64,000 nucleotides of DNA from Parvibaculum indicum (lineage in GTDB: Bacteria; Pseudomonadota; Alphaproteobacteria; Parvibaculales; Parvibaculaceae): contig NZ_JAASQO010000005.1 in the NCBI RefSeq assembly GCF_011762095.1, positions 1 to 64,000 on the forward strand. Direction: 5' to 3'. Below are positions 43,744-53,916 of this stretch, one piece after another. The notes beneath the pieces were generated by a model that worked only from the letters and a program-made list of their open reading frames with translations, ran no database searches and had not been told where the DNA came from. The translations under genes and the position numbers were made by a program. Every line of letters starts with the position of its first letter. The first letter of the stretch is position 1.

Positions 43744-44484
43744 CTAGTCGTCCACCCGCATATCCGGTTCGGCGACAGCCAGAATGCGGCCGAGGCCGGG
43801 CTCTTGCAGCAACACGACGCAGCGTGCGTCCTTGTCCGGCATGACGTCTTCTCCAGGCAGCATGATGCGCATCTTTCGTCCGTCCCACATGCCGATTGGG
43901 GCGATACCGCGCACGACATTGGCATAGGTAATCGTCTCGCCCCGGTTTTCGCCGCGTTCGATCCCGACCGTTTCCGATTTCGCATAGCGGACAAGCCAGA
44001 TGACGGCCGGTTTTTCCGGCGCGGGCCCGGCGGCAATCGACACGGTGAGGCGGCCTTCCTCTTTCTTGAGCGACATGGAGACGCTATTGGCGGCGGGCTT
44101 GCGCGCAGCGATCAGGGCGTCGATCTCGCGACGGTTGCTGCCGATGCCTTCGGCGGCGCCGTCCACCACCATTTGTGGCGTATAGACGCCGGAGAGGCCA
44201 AGGGCGCGGCCATAGGCCCGCTGGCGGGCGGTGTTGTCGGGGCTCGCCAGCGTGTCGCGCCAGCCGAGATAGTCCCAGTAATCGACATTGAAGGAGAGCG
44301 GCAGGACGTCTTCCCGGCGCGTAAGATCGCGCAGATAGGCGTCGGCGGGCGGGCAGCTCGAACAGCCCTGACTGGTGAAGAGTTCGACAATGACGGGGCG
44401 CGTCTGCGTATCGGCGGCGACGGCGGCCGGGGCCACGATCCCGGCGGCAAGGGCGAGTGCAATATGGAAGAGCGGCTTTCTCAT
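43744..44484 (-). CDS. DUF1223 family exported thioredoxin-like protein
   Basis: 246 residues, signal peptide ending at AVAAD. The mature N-terminus [19 protein letters not shown] carries a CSSC redox-like motif on a thioredoxin fold, the DUF1223 (PF06764) signature. A periplasmic thiol role is plausible but unproven. It converges with the DUF4340 gene after 3 bases. Confidence 0.93.
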   Translation of the reverse strand: MRKPLFHIALALAAGIVAPAAVAADTQTRPVIVELFTSQGCSSCPPADAYLRDLTRREDVLPLSFNVDYWDYLGWRDTLASPDNTARQRAYGRALGLSGVYTPQMVVDGAAEGIGSNRREIDALIAARKPAANSVSMSLKKEEGRLTVSIAAGPAPEKPAVIWLVRYAKSETVGIERGENRGETITYANVVRGIAPIGMWDGRKMRIMLPGEDVMPDKDARCVVLLQEPGLGRILAVAEPDMRVDD

Positions 44485-44573
44485 GAGCGCAGCATAGGCG
44501 GCGCGCCGGACACGAACGAGTCACGATGCGGTGAAGCTGCGGTGAGGGCCGGAAGCAGCGAGAAGCCCAAGAA

Positions 44574-44601
44574 AAAGGGCGGTTCCGAAGAACCGCCCTT
44601 T
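44574..44601 (-). terminator. Rho-independent terminator of the aconitase gene
   Basis: AAAGGGCGGTTC (44574-44585) pairs with GAACCGCCCTTT (44590-44601), loop CGAA. On the minus strand the stem is followed by TTTTTCTT. Confidence 0.9.
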
Positions 44602-44682
44602 CGCGTTTCGTATGGCGCTTTCGCTTATGTCCACTCGTCGCGGTTCCGGACGGCGAACCGGAACCACTTCGCCTGGAACCGC

Positions 44683-47600
44683 TTATGCGGCGAGGTTGCG
44701 CAGCACGTAGCGCAGGATGCCGCCATGCGTGTAGTAGTCGAGCTCGTCCTGCGTATCGATGCGGGCGAGCGCGTCGATCACCTTCTTGGTGCCGTCGGCG
44801 AAGGTGATGGTGACCTTGACCGTGTCACGCGGCTTCAGCGTTTCCAGACCGTCGATGCTGACCGTCTCCGACCCGTCGAGGCCCAGCGATTCCCAGCTCT
44901 CGTCGTTCAGGAACTGGAGCGGGGCAACGCCCATGCCAACCAGGTTGGAGCGATGGATACGCTCGAAGCTCTGGGCGATCACGGCCTTCACGCCGAGGAG
45001 CACGGTGCCCTTGGCCGCCCAGTCGCGGCTGGAGCCGGTGCCGTATTCCTTGCCGGCGAAGATCACCAGCGGGGTGCCGCGGCGCTTGTACTCCATCGCG
45101 GCATCGTAGATCGGCATCTGGGTGCCTTCGGGCTGCAGCTTGGTGTAGCCGCCCTCGATCCCCTTCAGCATCTGGTTCTTGATGCGGATATTGGCGAAGG
45201 TGCCGCGCATCATGACCTGATGGTTGCCGCGGCGGGCGCCGTAGGAGTTGAAGTCCTGCTGGCCGACCTGCTTGGAAATCAGGTACTCGCCGGCGGGGCT
45301 TTGCAGCTTGATGGAGCCGGCGGGCGAGATGTGGTCCGTCGTGATCGAGTCGCCGAAGAGACCCAGCACACGCGCATCGTCCACATTTTCCAGCTTGCCC
45401 GGCTTCTTCGTCATGTTCTCGAAGTAGGGCGGGTTCTGGACATAGGTGGAGTTGTCGTCCCAGCTATAGGTGTTGCCGCCGGTGACCTTGATGCTCTGCC
45501 ATTTGTCGTCGCCATCGAAGACGTTGGCGTAGCGCGAGCGGAACATTTCCGGCGTGACGCAGGCATGAACGATCTCGGCGATCTCCTTGGAGGACGGCCA
45601 GATGTCCTTCAGATAGACCGGTTGACCGTTAGAACCTATTCCGATGGGTTCAGTCGTCAGGTTCTTGCGGGTGGAACCGGCCAGCGCATAGGCGACGACG
45701 AGCGGGGGCGAAGCGAGGTAGTTCGTCTTCACATCCTGGCTCACGCGACCTTCGAAGTTGCGGTTACCCGACAGGACCGACGAGACGACCATGTCGTTCT
45801 TGTTGATCGCCTGGCTGATTTCCGTCTGCAGTGGGCCGGAGTTGCCGATACAGGTGGTACAGCCGTAACCGACCAGGTTGAAGCCCATCGCGTCGAGGTC
45901 TTTCTGCAGGCCCGACTTGGTGAGGTAGTCGGTCACGACCTGCGAGCCGGGGGCGAGAGAGGTTTTCACCCAGGGCTTCACCTTCAGGCCGAGCTTATGA
46001 GCGTTGCGGGCGACGAGGCCGGCCGCGACGAGCACGTTCGGGTTGGAGGTGTTGGTGCAGGAGGTGATGGCGGCGATCATCACATCGCCATGGCCGATGT
46101 CGTAATCCTCGCCTTCGACGGGGACGCGCTTGTCGGCTTCCGACGCCTTGCCGAATTCACCCGTCAGGGCGTTTTCGAAATTGTCTTTCACCTTCGACAG
46201 GCCGACACGGTCCTGCGGACGCTTGGGACCGGCCAGGCTCGGCTCGACGGAAGAAAGGTCCAGTTCCAGCGTATCGGTGAAGACCGGCTCTTCCATGTTC
46301 GGCTCGTGGAACATGCCCTGCGCCTTGAGATAGGTCTCGACCAGCGCGACGCGCTCCTCGGAGCGGCCCGTGGCCTTGAGGTATTTCAGGGTCTCGTTGT
46401 CGACCGGGAAAAAGCCGCAGGTCGCGCCATATTCGGGAGCCATGTTGGAGATGGTCGCCCGGTCGGCGAGGGAAAGGTGCTGCAGGCCGTCGCCGTAGAA
46501 TTCAACGAACTTGCCGACCACGCCCTTCTTGCGGAGCATTTCGGTAACGGTGAGCACCATGTCGGTCGCCGTGATGCCCTCGGCGAGTTCGCCGGTGAGC
46601 TTGAAGCCGATGACTTCCGGAATGAGCATCGAGACCGGCTGGCCGAGCATGGCCGCTTCGGCTTCGATGCCGCCCACGCCCCAGCCGAGAACCGACAGGC
46701 CGTTCACCATGGTGGTGTGGCTGTCGGTGCCGACGCAGGTGTCGGGATAGGCGACTTCCGTGCGGCCTTCCTTCTTGGTCCAGACCGTCTGGGCCAGATA
46801 TTCGAGGTTCACCTGGTGGCAGATGCCGGTTCCGGGCGGCACGACGCGGAAATTATCGAAGGCCTTGGAACCCCAGCGCAGGAACTCATAGCGTTCGCGG
46901 TTACGCTGATACTCGATTTCCGTGTTCTGTTCGAAGGCGAGCGGGGTGCCGAACTTGTCCACCATCACGGAGTGGTCGATGACGAGGTCCACCGGCACCT
47001 GCGGGTTGATCTTGCTCGTCGAGGCGCCGAGCGTCTTCACGGCGTCGCGCATGGCGGCGAGGTCCACCACGGCGGGAACGCCGGTGAAGTCCTGCATCAG
47101 CACACGCGCCGGACGATAGGCGATTTCGCGGGTGGAGGTGCGGTTCACCATCCATTCCTTCACCGCGCGAATGTCGTCGGCGGTGACGGTGCGTCCATCT
47201 TCATGGCGCAGCAGGTTTTCCAGCAGCACCTTCAGCGAGAGAGGCAGACGCTCGATACCGTCGAGACCGGCCTTCGCCGCGTCGGGCAGGCTGTAATAGG
47301 TATAGGTGCGCCGTCCGACCTTCAGCGTCTTCCTGGCGCCGAAGCTGCCGCCGGTCTTGGTCGCGGCCTTCTTGGCGGGAGCCTTGCGGGCGGCAGGTTT
47401 GGCCGCCGGCTTGCGGGCAGGCGTCGCCTTGCGGGCGGGCGCCGTCTTCGCAGCAGGCTTGCGCGCCGTCGCGGTTTTCTTCGCAGGGGCTGCCTTTCCG
47501 GCCGTCGTCGCCTTCCTGGCAGGCGCGGCCTTGCGGGTCGCGGCGGTCTTTTTGGGCGCCGCTTTCTTCGCTACCGGCTTTTTCGCGGCGGGTTTCTTCG

Positions 47601-48084
47601 CTGTCGCGGTCTTGCGGGTCGCGGTTGCCTTTTTCGGGGCGGCTTTCCGGGCGGCGGGCTTTTTTGCCGCCGTTTTCTTCGCAGGCGCCTTTTTCGCGGT
47701 CGTCTTGGGTGCCGCTTTCTTCGCTACCGGTTTTTTGGCGGCGGTCGTTTTCTTTGCCGTGGTGGCCTTTTTGGTGGCCGCGGTCTTTTTCGGCGCGGTC
47801 TTGCGGGCTACCGGCTTTTTGGTGGCGGTCGCCTTTTTTGCGGCGGGTTTGGCCGTCGTCGTCTTCTTCGCAGCGGGCTTCTTGGCAGCCGGTTTCCGGG
47901 TGGCGGCCGTCTTCTTGGGCGCGGCCTTCTTGGCTACGGCCTTTTTCGCAGGCGCCTTTTTCGCGGGGGCCTTCTTTGCCGCGGTCTTCTTAGCGGTGGC
48001 GGTTTTCGCCGCCGCTTTCTTCTTTGCTACGGGCTTCTTTGCGGGGGCCTTTTTACTGGCCTTCGCCACTGCCTTTTTCGCCAT
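44683..48084 (-). CDS. acnA: aconitate hydratase with long histone-H1-like N-terminal extension
   Basis: 1133 residues. Residues 1-246 are almost entirely Lys, Ala, Pro, Thr and Arg in AAKK/PAKK/TARK repeats, as in bacterial H1-like proteins and AlgP tails. Residues 247-1133 are a complete AcnA (citrate to isocitrate, TCA cycle): [4Fe-4S] ligands in SCTNTSNPN and [10 protein letters not shown], plus VCPDT-like VGTDSHTT and [11 protein letters not shown]. There is no stop or alternative ATG between the parts, so one fused protein is predicted. GAGGA lies 8 bases before ATG 48084; the in-frame extension to 48243 is not supported. Typical AcnA is about 890-900 residues, so the extension is additional. 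A nucleic-acid or polyanion-binding role is inference. Confidence 0.93.
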   Translation of the reverse strand: MAKKAVAKASKKAPAKKPVAKKKAAAKTATAKKTAAKKAPAKKAPAKKAVAKKAAPKKTAATRKPAAKKPAAKKTTTAKPAAKKATATKKPVARKTAPKKTAATKKATTAKKTTAAKKPVAKKAAPKTTAKKAPAKKTAAKKPAARKAAPKKATATRKTATAKKPAAKKPVAKKAAPKKTAATRKAAPARKATTAGKAAPAKKTATARKPAAKTAPARKATPARKPAAKPAARKAPAKKAATKTGGSFGARKTLKVGRRTYTYYSLPDAAKAGLDGIERLPLSLKVLLENLLRHEDGRTVTADDIRAVKEWMVNRTSTREIAYRPARVLMQDFTGVPAVVDLAAMRDAVKTLGASTSKINPQVPVDLVIDHSVMVDKFGTPLAFEQNTEIEYQRNRERYEFLRWGSKAFDNFRVVPPGTGICHQVNLEYLAQTVWTKKEGRTEVAYPDTCVGTDSHTTMVNGLSVLGWGVGGIEAEAAMLGQPVSMLIPEVIGFKLTGELAEGITATDMVLTVTEMLRKKGVVGKFVEFYGDGLQHLSLADRATISNMAPEYGATCGFFPVDNETLKYLKATGRSEERVALVETYLKAQGMFHEPNMEEPVFTDTLELDLSSVEPSLAGPKRPQDRVGLSKVKDNFENALTGEFGKASEADKRVPVEGEDYDIGHGDVMIAAITSCTNTSNPNVLVAAGLVARNAHKLGLKVKPWVKTSLAPGSQVVTDYLTKSGLQKDLDAMGFNLVGYGCTTCIGNSGPLQTEISQAINKNDMVVSSVLSGNRNFEGRVSQDVKTNYLASPPLVVAYALAGSTRKNLTTEPIGIGSNGQPVYLKDIWPSSKEIAEIVHACVTPEMFRSRYANVFDGDDKWQSIKVTGGNTYSWDDNSTYVQNPPYFENMTKKPGKLENVDDARVLGLFGDSITTDHISPAGSIKLQSPAGEYLISKQVGQQDFNSYGARRGNHQVMMRGTFANIRIKNQMLKGIEGGYTKLQPEGTQMPIYDAAMEYKRRGTPLVIFAGKEYGTGSSRDWAAKGTVLLGVKAVIAQSFERIHRSNLVGMGVAPLQFLNDESWESLGLDGSETVSIDGLETLKPRDTVKVTITFADGTKKVIDALARIDTQDELDYYTHGGILRYVLRNLAA

Positions 48085-48318
48085 CAGTTCGATCCTCGAT
48101 GCTGCTTGCCGGGCCCGGAAATGCGATGCGATACGATGTGGCGCGATGCGTGTTACGCACGCCTCCAACGCCGCTGTCGATCCGCCGCCGATCTGTCGTT
48201 GCGGGCCGCTGTTCGTGACGCGGCGGACTATAATGACTTTCATCGGCTAATGCCATGCTTCGCACGCGGTCTTGAGCCATGATAATGAGCATCACGGAAC
48301 AGTTCAGGGGAGGTGGCG

Positions 48319-49131
48319 ATGGAAGCGGTGAGAACGGAGAAAAACGGCGCCGTCACGACGATCGTGCTCAGCCGGCCGGAGGTGAAGAACGCGGTGGATC
48401 GCGAAACCGCCGATGCACTGGCGCAGGCCTTTCTCGATTTCGAGCGCGACGAGGACGCGCTGGTCGGTGTGTTTCATGGCGAGAACGGAACCTTCTGCGC
48501 CGGGGCCGACCTGAAAGCGGTGTCCAGGGGCGGGGAAGGCGGCGCCAATCGCATGACGTCGCCCGGGACCGGTCTCGAAGCGGACAGGCTCGCCGCGGAC
48601 GGCCCGATGGGGCCCTCGCGCATGGTCCTTTCCAAGCCCGTTATCGCGGCGATTTCCGGTTATGCGGTGGCGGGCGGCATGGAGCTCGCCTTGTGGTGCG
48701 ACATGCGCGTCATGGAACGGGATGCCACGATGGGGGTATTCTGCCGGCGCTGGGGCGTGCCGCTGATCGATGGGGGCACGGTCCGCCTGCCACGGCTCAT
48801 CGGCCATTCGCGGGCGATGGATCTCATTCTCACCGGCCGGCCGGTCGATGCGGAGGAAGCGTTGCAAATGGGTCTTGCCAACCGGATCGCGGAACCGGGG
48901 ACGGCGCGGGAAACCGCCGAAGAGCTGGCGCAGCAGATCGCACGGTTTCCGCAAGGCTGTCTCCGGCACGACCGGATGTCGGCCTATGAGCAATGGGATT
49001 TGCCCTACGATCAGGCGCTCGCAAACGAGTTCACACATGGCCGGAAGGTGCTCGCCTCCGGTGAAACGGTTGCCGGCGCGACGCGCTTTGCCGGCGGCAA
49101 GGGACGGGGCGGGAATTTTGACGATATTTGA
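48319..49131 (+). CDS. crotonase/enoyl-CoA hydratase family protein
   Basis: 270 residues. Oxyanion blocks [11 protein letters not shown] and [15 protein letters not shown] match the crotonase fold; [24 protein letters not shown] is a frequent pattern in short EchA-type proteins. GGGGAGG 5 bases upstream decides ATG 48319 over the GTG at 48313. Acyl-CoA substrate unknown. Transcribed divergently from acnA and only 7 bases before ccmA, so it may lead the ccm transcript. Confidence 0.92.
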   Translation: MEAVRTEKNGAVTTIVLSRPEVKNAVDRETADALAQAFLDFERDEDALVGVFHGENGTFCAGADLKAVSRGGEGGANRMTSPGTGLEADRLAADGPMGPSRMVLSKPVIAAISGYAVAGGMELALWCDMRVMERDATMGVFCRRWGVPLIDGGTVRLPRLIGHSRAMDLILTGRPVDAEEALQMGLANRIAEPGTARETAEELAQQIARFPQGCLRHDRMSAYEQWDLPYDQALANEFTHGRKVLASGETVAGATRFAGGKGRGGNFDDI

Positions 49132-49138
49132 GGATGCG

Positions 49139-49786
49139 ATGGCGCCGCCCGCCGCGCGGATGATGACATTGCGGGCAGCCGATCTTGCCTGCATCCGGGG
49201 CGGACGCCTCGTTTATGAAGGCTTGAGTTTCGAGGTGGCGAGCGGCGAGGCGCTGGTGCTGGTGGGGCCCAACGGGGCGGGCAAGTCGAGCCTGTTGCGC
49301 CAGATTGCCGGGCTCGTGGAGCGGGCGGCGGGCGATTTGACGCTCGAAGGCGGGAAAGAGGACACGCCAGTCGGCGAGCAGGCGCATTATCTCGGCCATC
49401 TCGACGCGCTGAAACCCGCCTTTTCGGTGGAAGAGACGCTTCGGTTCTGGGCTGCGTTTCTGGACGGCCCGGGGGGCGGCGCCCTCGATGTTCTCCCCGC
49501 GCTCGATGCCGTGCGGCTCGGCGATCTGGCCGATCTCTCGGTTGCCTATCTTTCCGCCGGGCAGCGCAAGCGGCTGGCGCTGGCGCGGCTTCTGGTGGCG
49601 CCGCGCCCTCTCTGGCTGCTGGACGAGCCCAGCGTTGCGCTGGACAAGGCCTCGACCGCCATCCTGGCGGAGCTTATGGAAGCGCATATGGCACTGGGCG
49701 GGCTCATCGTGGCGGCGACGCATCTCGAATTGGGGCTCAAGCGCCAGCTGACGCTCGACCTTTCGCCGCGCCGGCAGGTGGCCTGA
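49139..49786 (+). CDS. ccmA: heme ABC exporter ATPase CcmA
   Basis: 215 residues. Walker [10 protein letters not shown], signature [14 protein letters not shown], Walker [13 protein letters not shown]. With CcmB and CcmC it drives release of holo-CcmE during system I cytochrome c maturation. GAGGA lies 4 bases upstream; ATG 49160 is an alternative. Its stop overlaps the ccmB start (TGATG). Confidence 0.97.
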   Translation: MAPPAARMMTLRAADLACIRGGRLVYEGLSFEVASGEALVLVGPNGAGKSSLLRQIAGLVERAAGDLTLEGGKEDTPVGEQAHYLGHLDALKPAFSVEETLRFWAAFLDGPGGGALDVLPALDAVRLGDLADLSVAYLSAGQRKRLALARLLVAPRPLWLLDEPSVALDKASTAILAELMEAHMALGGLIVAATHLELGLKRQLTLDLSPRRQVA

Positions 49787-50463
49787 TGGGACGCGCCATT
49801 GCAGCCTTGATCGCACGGGATTTGCGGCTCGCCGTGCGCGCAGGGGGCGGGGGCGGCATGGCCGTCTTCTTTTTCCTGATTACGGTAAGCGTCGTCGCGG
49901 TGGGCGTCGGCCCCAACCTGTCGCTGCTGGCGCAGATTGCGCCGGGTATCCTGTGGGTGGCGCTGCTGCTCTCGTCTCTCTTGACGCTGGAACGCCTGTT
50001 TCAGGCGGATCTCGAAGACGGGACGCTCGATCTCCTCGCCATGGGGCCTTTGCCGCTGGAGGCGATCGCGGCGGCCAAGGCGTTCAGCCACTGGCTGACG
50101 ACGGGATTGCCGCTGCTCGTCGCCGCGCCGCTTCTGGGCCTGCTGCTCAACCTGCCGGTCAATGTGTTTCCCCCGCTCATCCTCTCAATGGCCATCGGGA
50201 CGCCCGCCCTGAGCTTTCTCGGCGCCATCGGGGCGGCGCTGACCGTCGGGGTGCGGCGCGGCGGCCTGCTCGCCTCGCTGCTCGTGGTGCCGTTCTATGT
50301 GCCGGTGCTGATTTTCGGCGTTGGGGCCGCGGATGAGGCGATTTCCGGCGCGCCGCCCGGCGTCATGCTGCAGGCGCTCAGTCTTCTCGGGGCGGTGACG
50401 CTGGCAAGCCTCGTCATTGGCCCGGTGGCCGCGGCGGCGGGGCTGCGGGCCGCGCTGAAATAG
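49786..50463 (+). CDS. ccmB: heme exporter protein CcmB
   Basis: 225 residues, six transmembrane helices. The LERLFQADLEDGTLDLL loop and SHWLTTGLPLL are standard CcmB features. Membrane partner of CcmA in cytochrome c maturation. Confidence 0.97.
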   Translation: MGRAIAALIARDLRLAVRAGGGGGMAVFFFLITVSVVAVGVGPNLSLLAQIAPGILWVALLLSSLLTLERLFQADLEDGTLDLLAMGPLPLEAIAAAKAFSHWLTTGLPLLVAAPLLGLLLNLPVNVFPPLILSMAIGTPALSFLGAIGAALTVGVRRGGLLASLLVVPFYVPVLIFGVGAADEAISGAPPGVMLQALSLLGAVTLASLVIGPVAAAAGLRAALK

Positions 50464-50556
50464 GGGGCATGTTCGAATGAGGCGCGACCTTATGTCGGGA
50501 TCACAAACCGCCCCGCTCTCTTGCCGTTTCCCGCCCTGCCGGGCTACATCACAGGC

Positions 50557-51303
50557 ATGACCATGCTCACCGCCTCGCAGCGGCTCCAGGCCTTTGCCAA
50601 TCCCACGCGCTTCATGGCGCTGTCGGGCCGTCTTGTCGCGCCTCTCGGCGTGCTTACGGCGGCGGTGATGGCGGTGGGGCTCTATTTTGCGCTCTTCGCC
50701 TCGCCGCCCGACTATCAGCAGGGCGAGACGGTGCGGATCATGTATATCCATGTGCCGTCGGCCTGGCTGTCGCTTTTCGTCTATTCGGTGATGGCGGTGG
50801 CAAGCGGTGTGGCGCTCGTGTTCCGTCATCCGATCGCCGATGTCTGCGCCAAAGCGGCGGCGCCCATCGGGGCGGCCTTCACCTTTCTAGCGCTGGTCAC
50901 AGGCTCGCTCTGGGGCGAACCGATGTGGGGCACGTGGTGGGTCTGGGATGCCCGCCTCACCTCCGTCCTCATCCTTTTCTTCATCTATCTGGGCTATATG
51001 GCGCTCCGCGCCACCATCGACGACCCGCATGCCGCGACGCGGCCGGCGGCGGTGCTGGCCCTGGTCGGGTTCGTCAATGTGCCGATCATCCATTACTCGG
51101 TGAACTGGTGGAATACGCTGCACCAGCCGGCCAGCGTGTTCCGGATCGACGGACCGACCGTCGCATCCTCCATGCTCGTGCCGCTGATGACGCTCGCTGT
51201 CGGTTTCACGCTGTTTTTTGTCGTGATGCTGCTTGTGCGGATGCGGGCGGAAGTGCTCAGGCGGCGTGTGCGGGCGATGAGCCTGCGCCGGGCCGAAGGG
51301 TAG
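50557..51303 (+). CDS. ccmC: heme exporter protein CcmC
   Basis: 248 residues with six transmembrane helices. The tryptophan-rich GTWWVWDARLTS heme-handling motif and flanking histidines (YIHVPSAW and NWWNTLH) are intact. CcmC attaches heme to CcmE. ATG 50557 or 50563 could start it. Confidence 0.97.
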   Translation: MTMLTASQRLQAFANPTRFMALSGRLVAPLGVLTAAVMAVGLYFALFASPPDYQQGETVRIMYIHVPSAWLSLFVYSVMAVASGVALVFRHPIADVCAKAAAPIGAAFTFLALVTGSLWGEPMWGTWWVWDARLTSVLILFFIYLGYMALRATIDDPHAATRPAAVLALVGFVNVPIIHYSVNWWNTLHQPASVFRIDGPTVASSMLVPLMTLAVGFTLFFVVMLLVRMRAEVLRRRVRAMSLRRAEG

Positions 51304-51310
51304 GGCGAAT

Positions 51311-51490
51311 ATGGCCGAATTTTTCCATATGGGCGGATATGCCGCCTTCGTCTGGCCGAGCTACGGGCTGGCCGCGCTTGTCTTTATCGGTGTGATCTGG
51401 CAGAGCCTGGCCGATCTCAGGGCGCAGAAGCGTCTGGTGGACAAGCTGGAAACGCGCCGCCGCAACCGCAAACCGGAGGACGGCGCGTGA
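51311..51490 (+). CDS. ccmD: heme exporter protein CcmD
   Basis: A 59-residue single-helix protein: MAEFFHMGGYAAFVWPSY, a hydrophobic helix (about 19-33), then a basic cytosolic tail. The size, order and aromatic N-terminus are those of CcmD, which stabilises CcmC-CcmE. It lies 7 bases after ccmC and its stop overlaps the GTG start of the thioredoxin gene. Confidence 0.93.
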   Translation: MAEFFHMGGYAAFVWPSYGLAALVFIGVIWQSLADLRAQKRLVDKLETRRRNRKPEDGA

Positions 51491-52077
51491 CGGACGAGCC
51501 TTCGGCGGGAGGAAGACGGCGACTGCTGGCGCTGATCCCGGCCGCGGTTTTCTTCGTTCTGGCCGGTTTCTTTCTCGTGGCGCTGTTCAGCGGCGATCCA
51601 TCCCGTGTGCCGTCGGCACTGATCGGGCGGGAGGTGCCCGCGTTCGACCTGCCGCCCGTCGAAGGGCTACAGCAGCCGGGTCTCGCCGACGGAAACTTGC
51701 GCGGGGGCAAAGCGAGCATCGTCAATGTCTGGGCGAGCTGGTGCGTGCCGTGCCGCGAGGAAATGCCGATGCTGGTCGAGTTTCGGCAAAAGCACCCCGA
51801 GGTGCCGCTCTACGGGATCAATTACAAGGACGATCCGCGCGCCGCGCGGCGTTTCCTTTCCGAACTGGGCAACCCGTTCGACCGGATCGGCGCCGACGCC
51901 AAGGGACAGGCCTCCATCGACTGGGGCGTCTATGGGGTGCCGGAAACCTATGTGGTGGATGGCGAGGGGCGGATTGCCGTGAAACATGTCGGCCCGCTCA
52001 CACCGGAAAGTATCGAGAACGATATCCTTCCGGCGCTGCGGGCCGCATCCCCGGCAGCCGAGGCCGCCGGGTCCTAG
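51487..52077 (+). CDS. ccmG: thiol:disulfide interchange protein CcmG/DsbE
   Basis: 196 residues: N-terminal membrane anchor (about 12-35), periplasmic thioredoxin domain with active site WCVPC and the GVYGVPETYVVDG loop with the cis-proline. It reduces apocytochrome c cysteines before heme attachment. GTG start overlaps the ccmD stop (GTGA). ccmE, ccmF and ccmH are not in this window. Confidence 0.96.
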   Translation: MTDEPSAGGRRRLLALIPAAVFFVLAGFFLVALFSGDPSRVPSALIGREVPAFDLPPVEGLQQPGLADGNLRGGKASIVNVWASWCVPCREEMPMLVEFRQKHPEVPLYGINYKDDPRAARRFLSELGNPFDRIGADAKGQASIDWGVYGVPETYVVDGEGRIAVKHVGPLTPESIENDILPALRAASPAAEAAGS

Positions 52078-52121
52078 TCTGGGGTGGCAGCCGCCGCTGC
52101 CGGGCCACTGGCGAAAACGGA

Positions 52122-52721
52122 TTACTTCTTCTTGCGGGCCGTCGCCTTCTTCGCCGCCGGCTTGCGGGCGGGGGCCTTCCTGGCGGCGGGCTTTTTCGCG
52201 GCCGGTTTCTTACGGGCCGGCGCGCGCTTGGCCGGGGCCTTTTTGGCAGGCGCGGCACTTTCCCCGGCCTTCAGGCCTTCCACCGCTTCATTCAGATGGG
52301 TGAGCGCCTTCATCAGGTCCGACTGGATGGTCTTGGGCATGATGTCGAGAAGCGCCTTCTCGGCGGCCAGAGCGCGCGGCATGGCGCTTTTGAGCGCGCG
52401 GCGGCCGGCGGCGGTGAGGCGCACGGAATTGGCGCGGGCATCTTCGGCGGTGCGCTTGCGGGCGAGAAGGCCGTTCTTGATCATGCGGCTGATCATGTCG
52501 GCCAGCGTCGAACGGTCGATGCCCGTGCGGTTCACCAGATCGGTCTGGCTCAGGCCCTCTTCCTCGTTGACGGCGAATAGAACGATGAACTGGCGGGGCG
52601 TGAGCGAGCTGTCGCCCATTTCCTGCACGAACTGGTCATAGGCGAATTGCTGCGCGCGGCGCAGCAAATGGCTCAGCGAGCTTTCAAGGTCGAAACTTCC
52701 GGCAGTCTTCCTCGGGGCCAT
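52122..52721 (-). CDS. MarR family transcriptional regulator with H1-like C-terminal tail
   Basis: 199 residues. Residues 10-150 form a MarR winged helix (LTPRQFIVLFAVNEEEGLSQTDLV in two parts; DRSTLADMISRMIKNGL recognition helix; RKRTAEDARANSV wing). Residues 155-199 are a Lys/Ala/Arg/Pro tail of the histone-H1 type, absent from ordinary MarR proteins. A DNA-binding dimer is expected; the effector is unknown. AAGGA 9 bases upstream supports ATG 52721. Confidence 0.92.
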   Translation of the reverse strand: MAPRKTAGSFDLESSLSHLLRRAQQFAYDQFVQEMGDSSLTPRQFIVLFAVNEEEGLSQTDLVNRTGIDRSTLADMISRMIKNGLLARKRTAEDARANSVRLTAAGRRALKSAMPRALAAEKALLDIMPKTIQSDLMKALTHLNEAVEGLKAGESAAPAKKAPAKRAPARKKPAAKKPAARKAPARKPAAKKATARKKK

Positions 52722-53153
52722 GCAATTTTCCTTCAGATGTTTGTCGCCGGAGTGATCCGCGGGAAACGGGCCGCATGCGGAAAGCCGACGGCTGGCTTGA
52801 GCCATGTTGTCATTCTGGACGCGTTGTCCTGCTGGCTGAATCGAGCGCATAACGACAACGCTGCCCGGCGCGCGATGGCCGGCCATGGCAACACCGCATA
52901 TTCGAATGCCTGTGTGCCGGGATATGGCCTGAACGTCTGCGCCGATCTATCATCATATGCACCTGCGGACCCCTGCCGCGCAAGAGGGTAGGACGAAAGA
53001 ATCGTGCTTATGGGGCGCATATATCTGTAGCCGGAGCAATAATGCGCCGCTTCGGCTGCCTATCCGAGCGGTAGTTGCGTAATTCCGTGGGCAGACAGAC
53101 CCTTTCGGGCGGGCGGTAACGATTGAGTAGCAATAACGAAAAGTGACACGGCG
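52722..53153. other. divergent region between MarR and Nudix genes
   Basis: About 430 bases lacking any convincing gene. It probably contains both promoters and, by analogy with other MarR genes, an operator, but I cannot point to a clear palindrome. Its lower GC from 52940 to 53150 fits regulatory DNA. Confidence 0.4.
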
Positions 53154-53801
53154 ATGACGGGCGACAACCGAGACGACAACGAAGATGAACGAACTGCAAT
53201 GCGCGACGCCGTCACGCATCGTGTGCCCAAGCCCCAGGAGCCGGGGCGGGCGGAGGATGTCGCCTTTTCGCGCCGCGTGCCGGATGGAGACAATCTTGCC
53301 CGCGACATCTGCGACGCTTGCGGTTTTATCGATTATGTGAATCCGCGGATCGTGGTCGGATCCGTCGTCGAGCACGACGGGCGTATTCTGATGTGCCGCC
53401 GTTCCATCGAGCCGCGCCGGGGGTTCTGGACATTGCCGGCGGGGTTCATGGAGCAGGGCGAAACGACGGAGGACGGCGCACGGCGCGAGGCACGCGAGGA
53501 GGCGAATGCTGAAATCGCCATTCACGATCTGCTGGCCGTCTACAATATTCCGCGTATTTCGCAGGTACAGCTCATGTATCGCGCAACGCTGGCCCGGCCC
53601 GAATTTTCCGCCGGCGAAGAGAGCCTTGAGGTGGCGCTTTTTGCATGGGACGATATTCCGTGGAAAGAGCTTGCCTTCCCCAGCGTCTATTGGGCGCTCA
53701 CACAATATCGCAGCGTTATGGACAAGGCCGGTATCGTACCGTTCGGCAATCCGGAAGGAGAGAACGGGAATTTCTTTCCCGCGGCCCCTTCCGCGGGCTG
53801 A
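53154..53801 (+). CDS. Nudix hydrolase
   Basis: 215 residues. The complete Nudix box lies at 97-121 (GFMEQGETTEDGARREAREEANAEI read in two halves: Gly97, Glu102 and the REAREEA core). An N-terminal CDACGFIDYVNPR is the half zinc-ribbon typical of the ADP-ribose/NADH-type subgroup. It hydrolyses a nucleoside diphosphate derivative. ATG 53199 is an alternative start; the first 20 residues are acidic and poorly conserved-looking. Confidence 0.93.
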   Translation: MTGDNRDDNEDERTAMRDAVTHRVPKPQEPGRAEDVAFSRRVPDGDNLARDICDACGFIDYVNPRIVVGSVVEHDGRILMCRRSIEPRRGFWTLPAGFMEQGETTEDGARREAREEANAEIAIHDLLAVYNIPRISQVQLMYRATLARPEFSAGEESLEVALFAWDDIPWKELAFPSVYWALTQYRSVMDKAGIVPFGNPEGENGNFFPAAPSAG

Positions 53802-53916
53802 GGGCTTTCGTATTTTCGCCGCTTGGCGTTGCCGTCTCCTTTGGGCATGATCCCCGACGGAGGAGGCCCGTTCGTGCGGAAGGAGACGGGCCGTTTCATC
53901 GGGGGAGGGAAATGAC

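Noticed and set aside
47340-48084. repeat-rich tract considered as a CRISPR or satellite array
   Set aside because: The repetition is at the codon level (Lys/Ala/Pro) with variable spacing and an open frame. There are no constant repeats with unique spacers.
43804-48282. 1492-residue ORF on the plus strand opposite aconitase
   Set aside because: Antisense shadow of acnA and DUF1223. It stays open because of high-GC codon bias and the GCC/AAG repeats, and it has no family resemblance or ribosome site.
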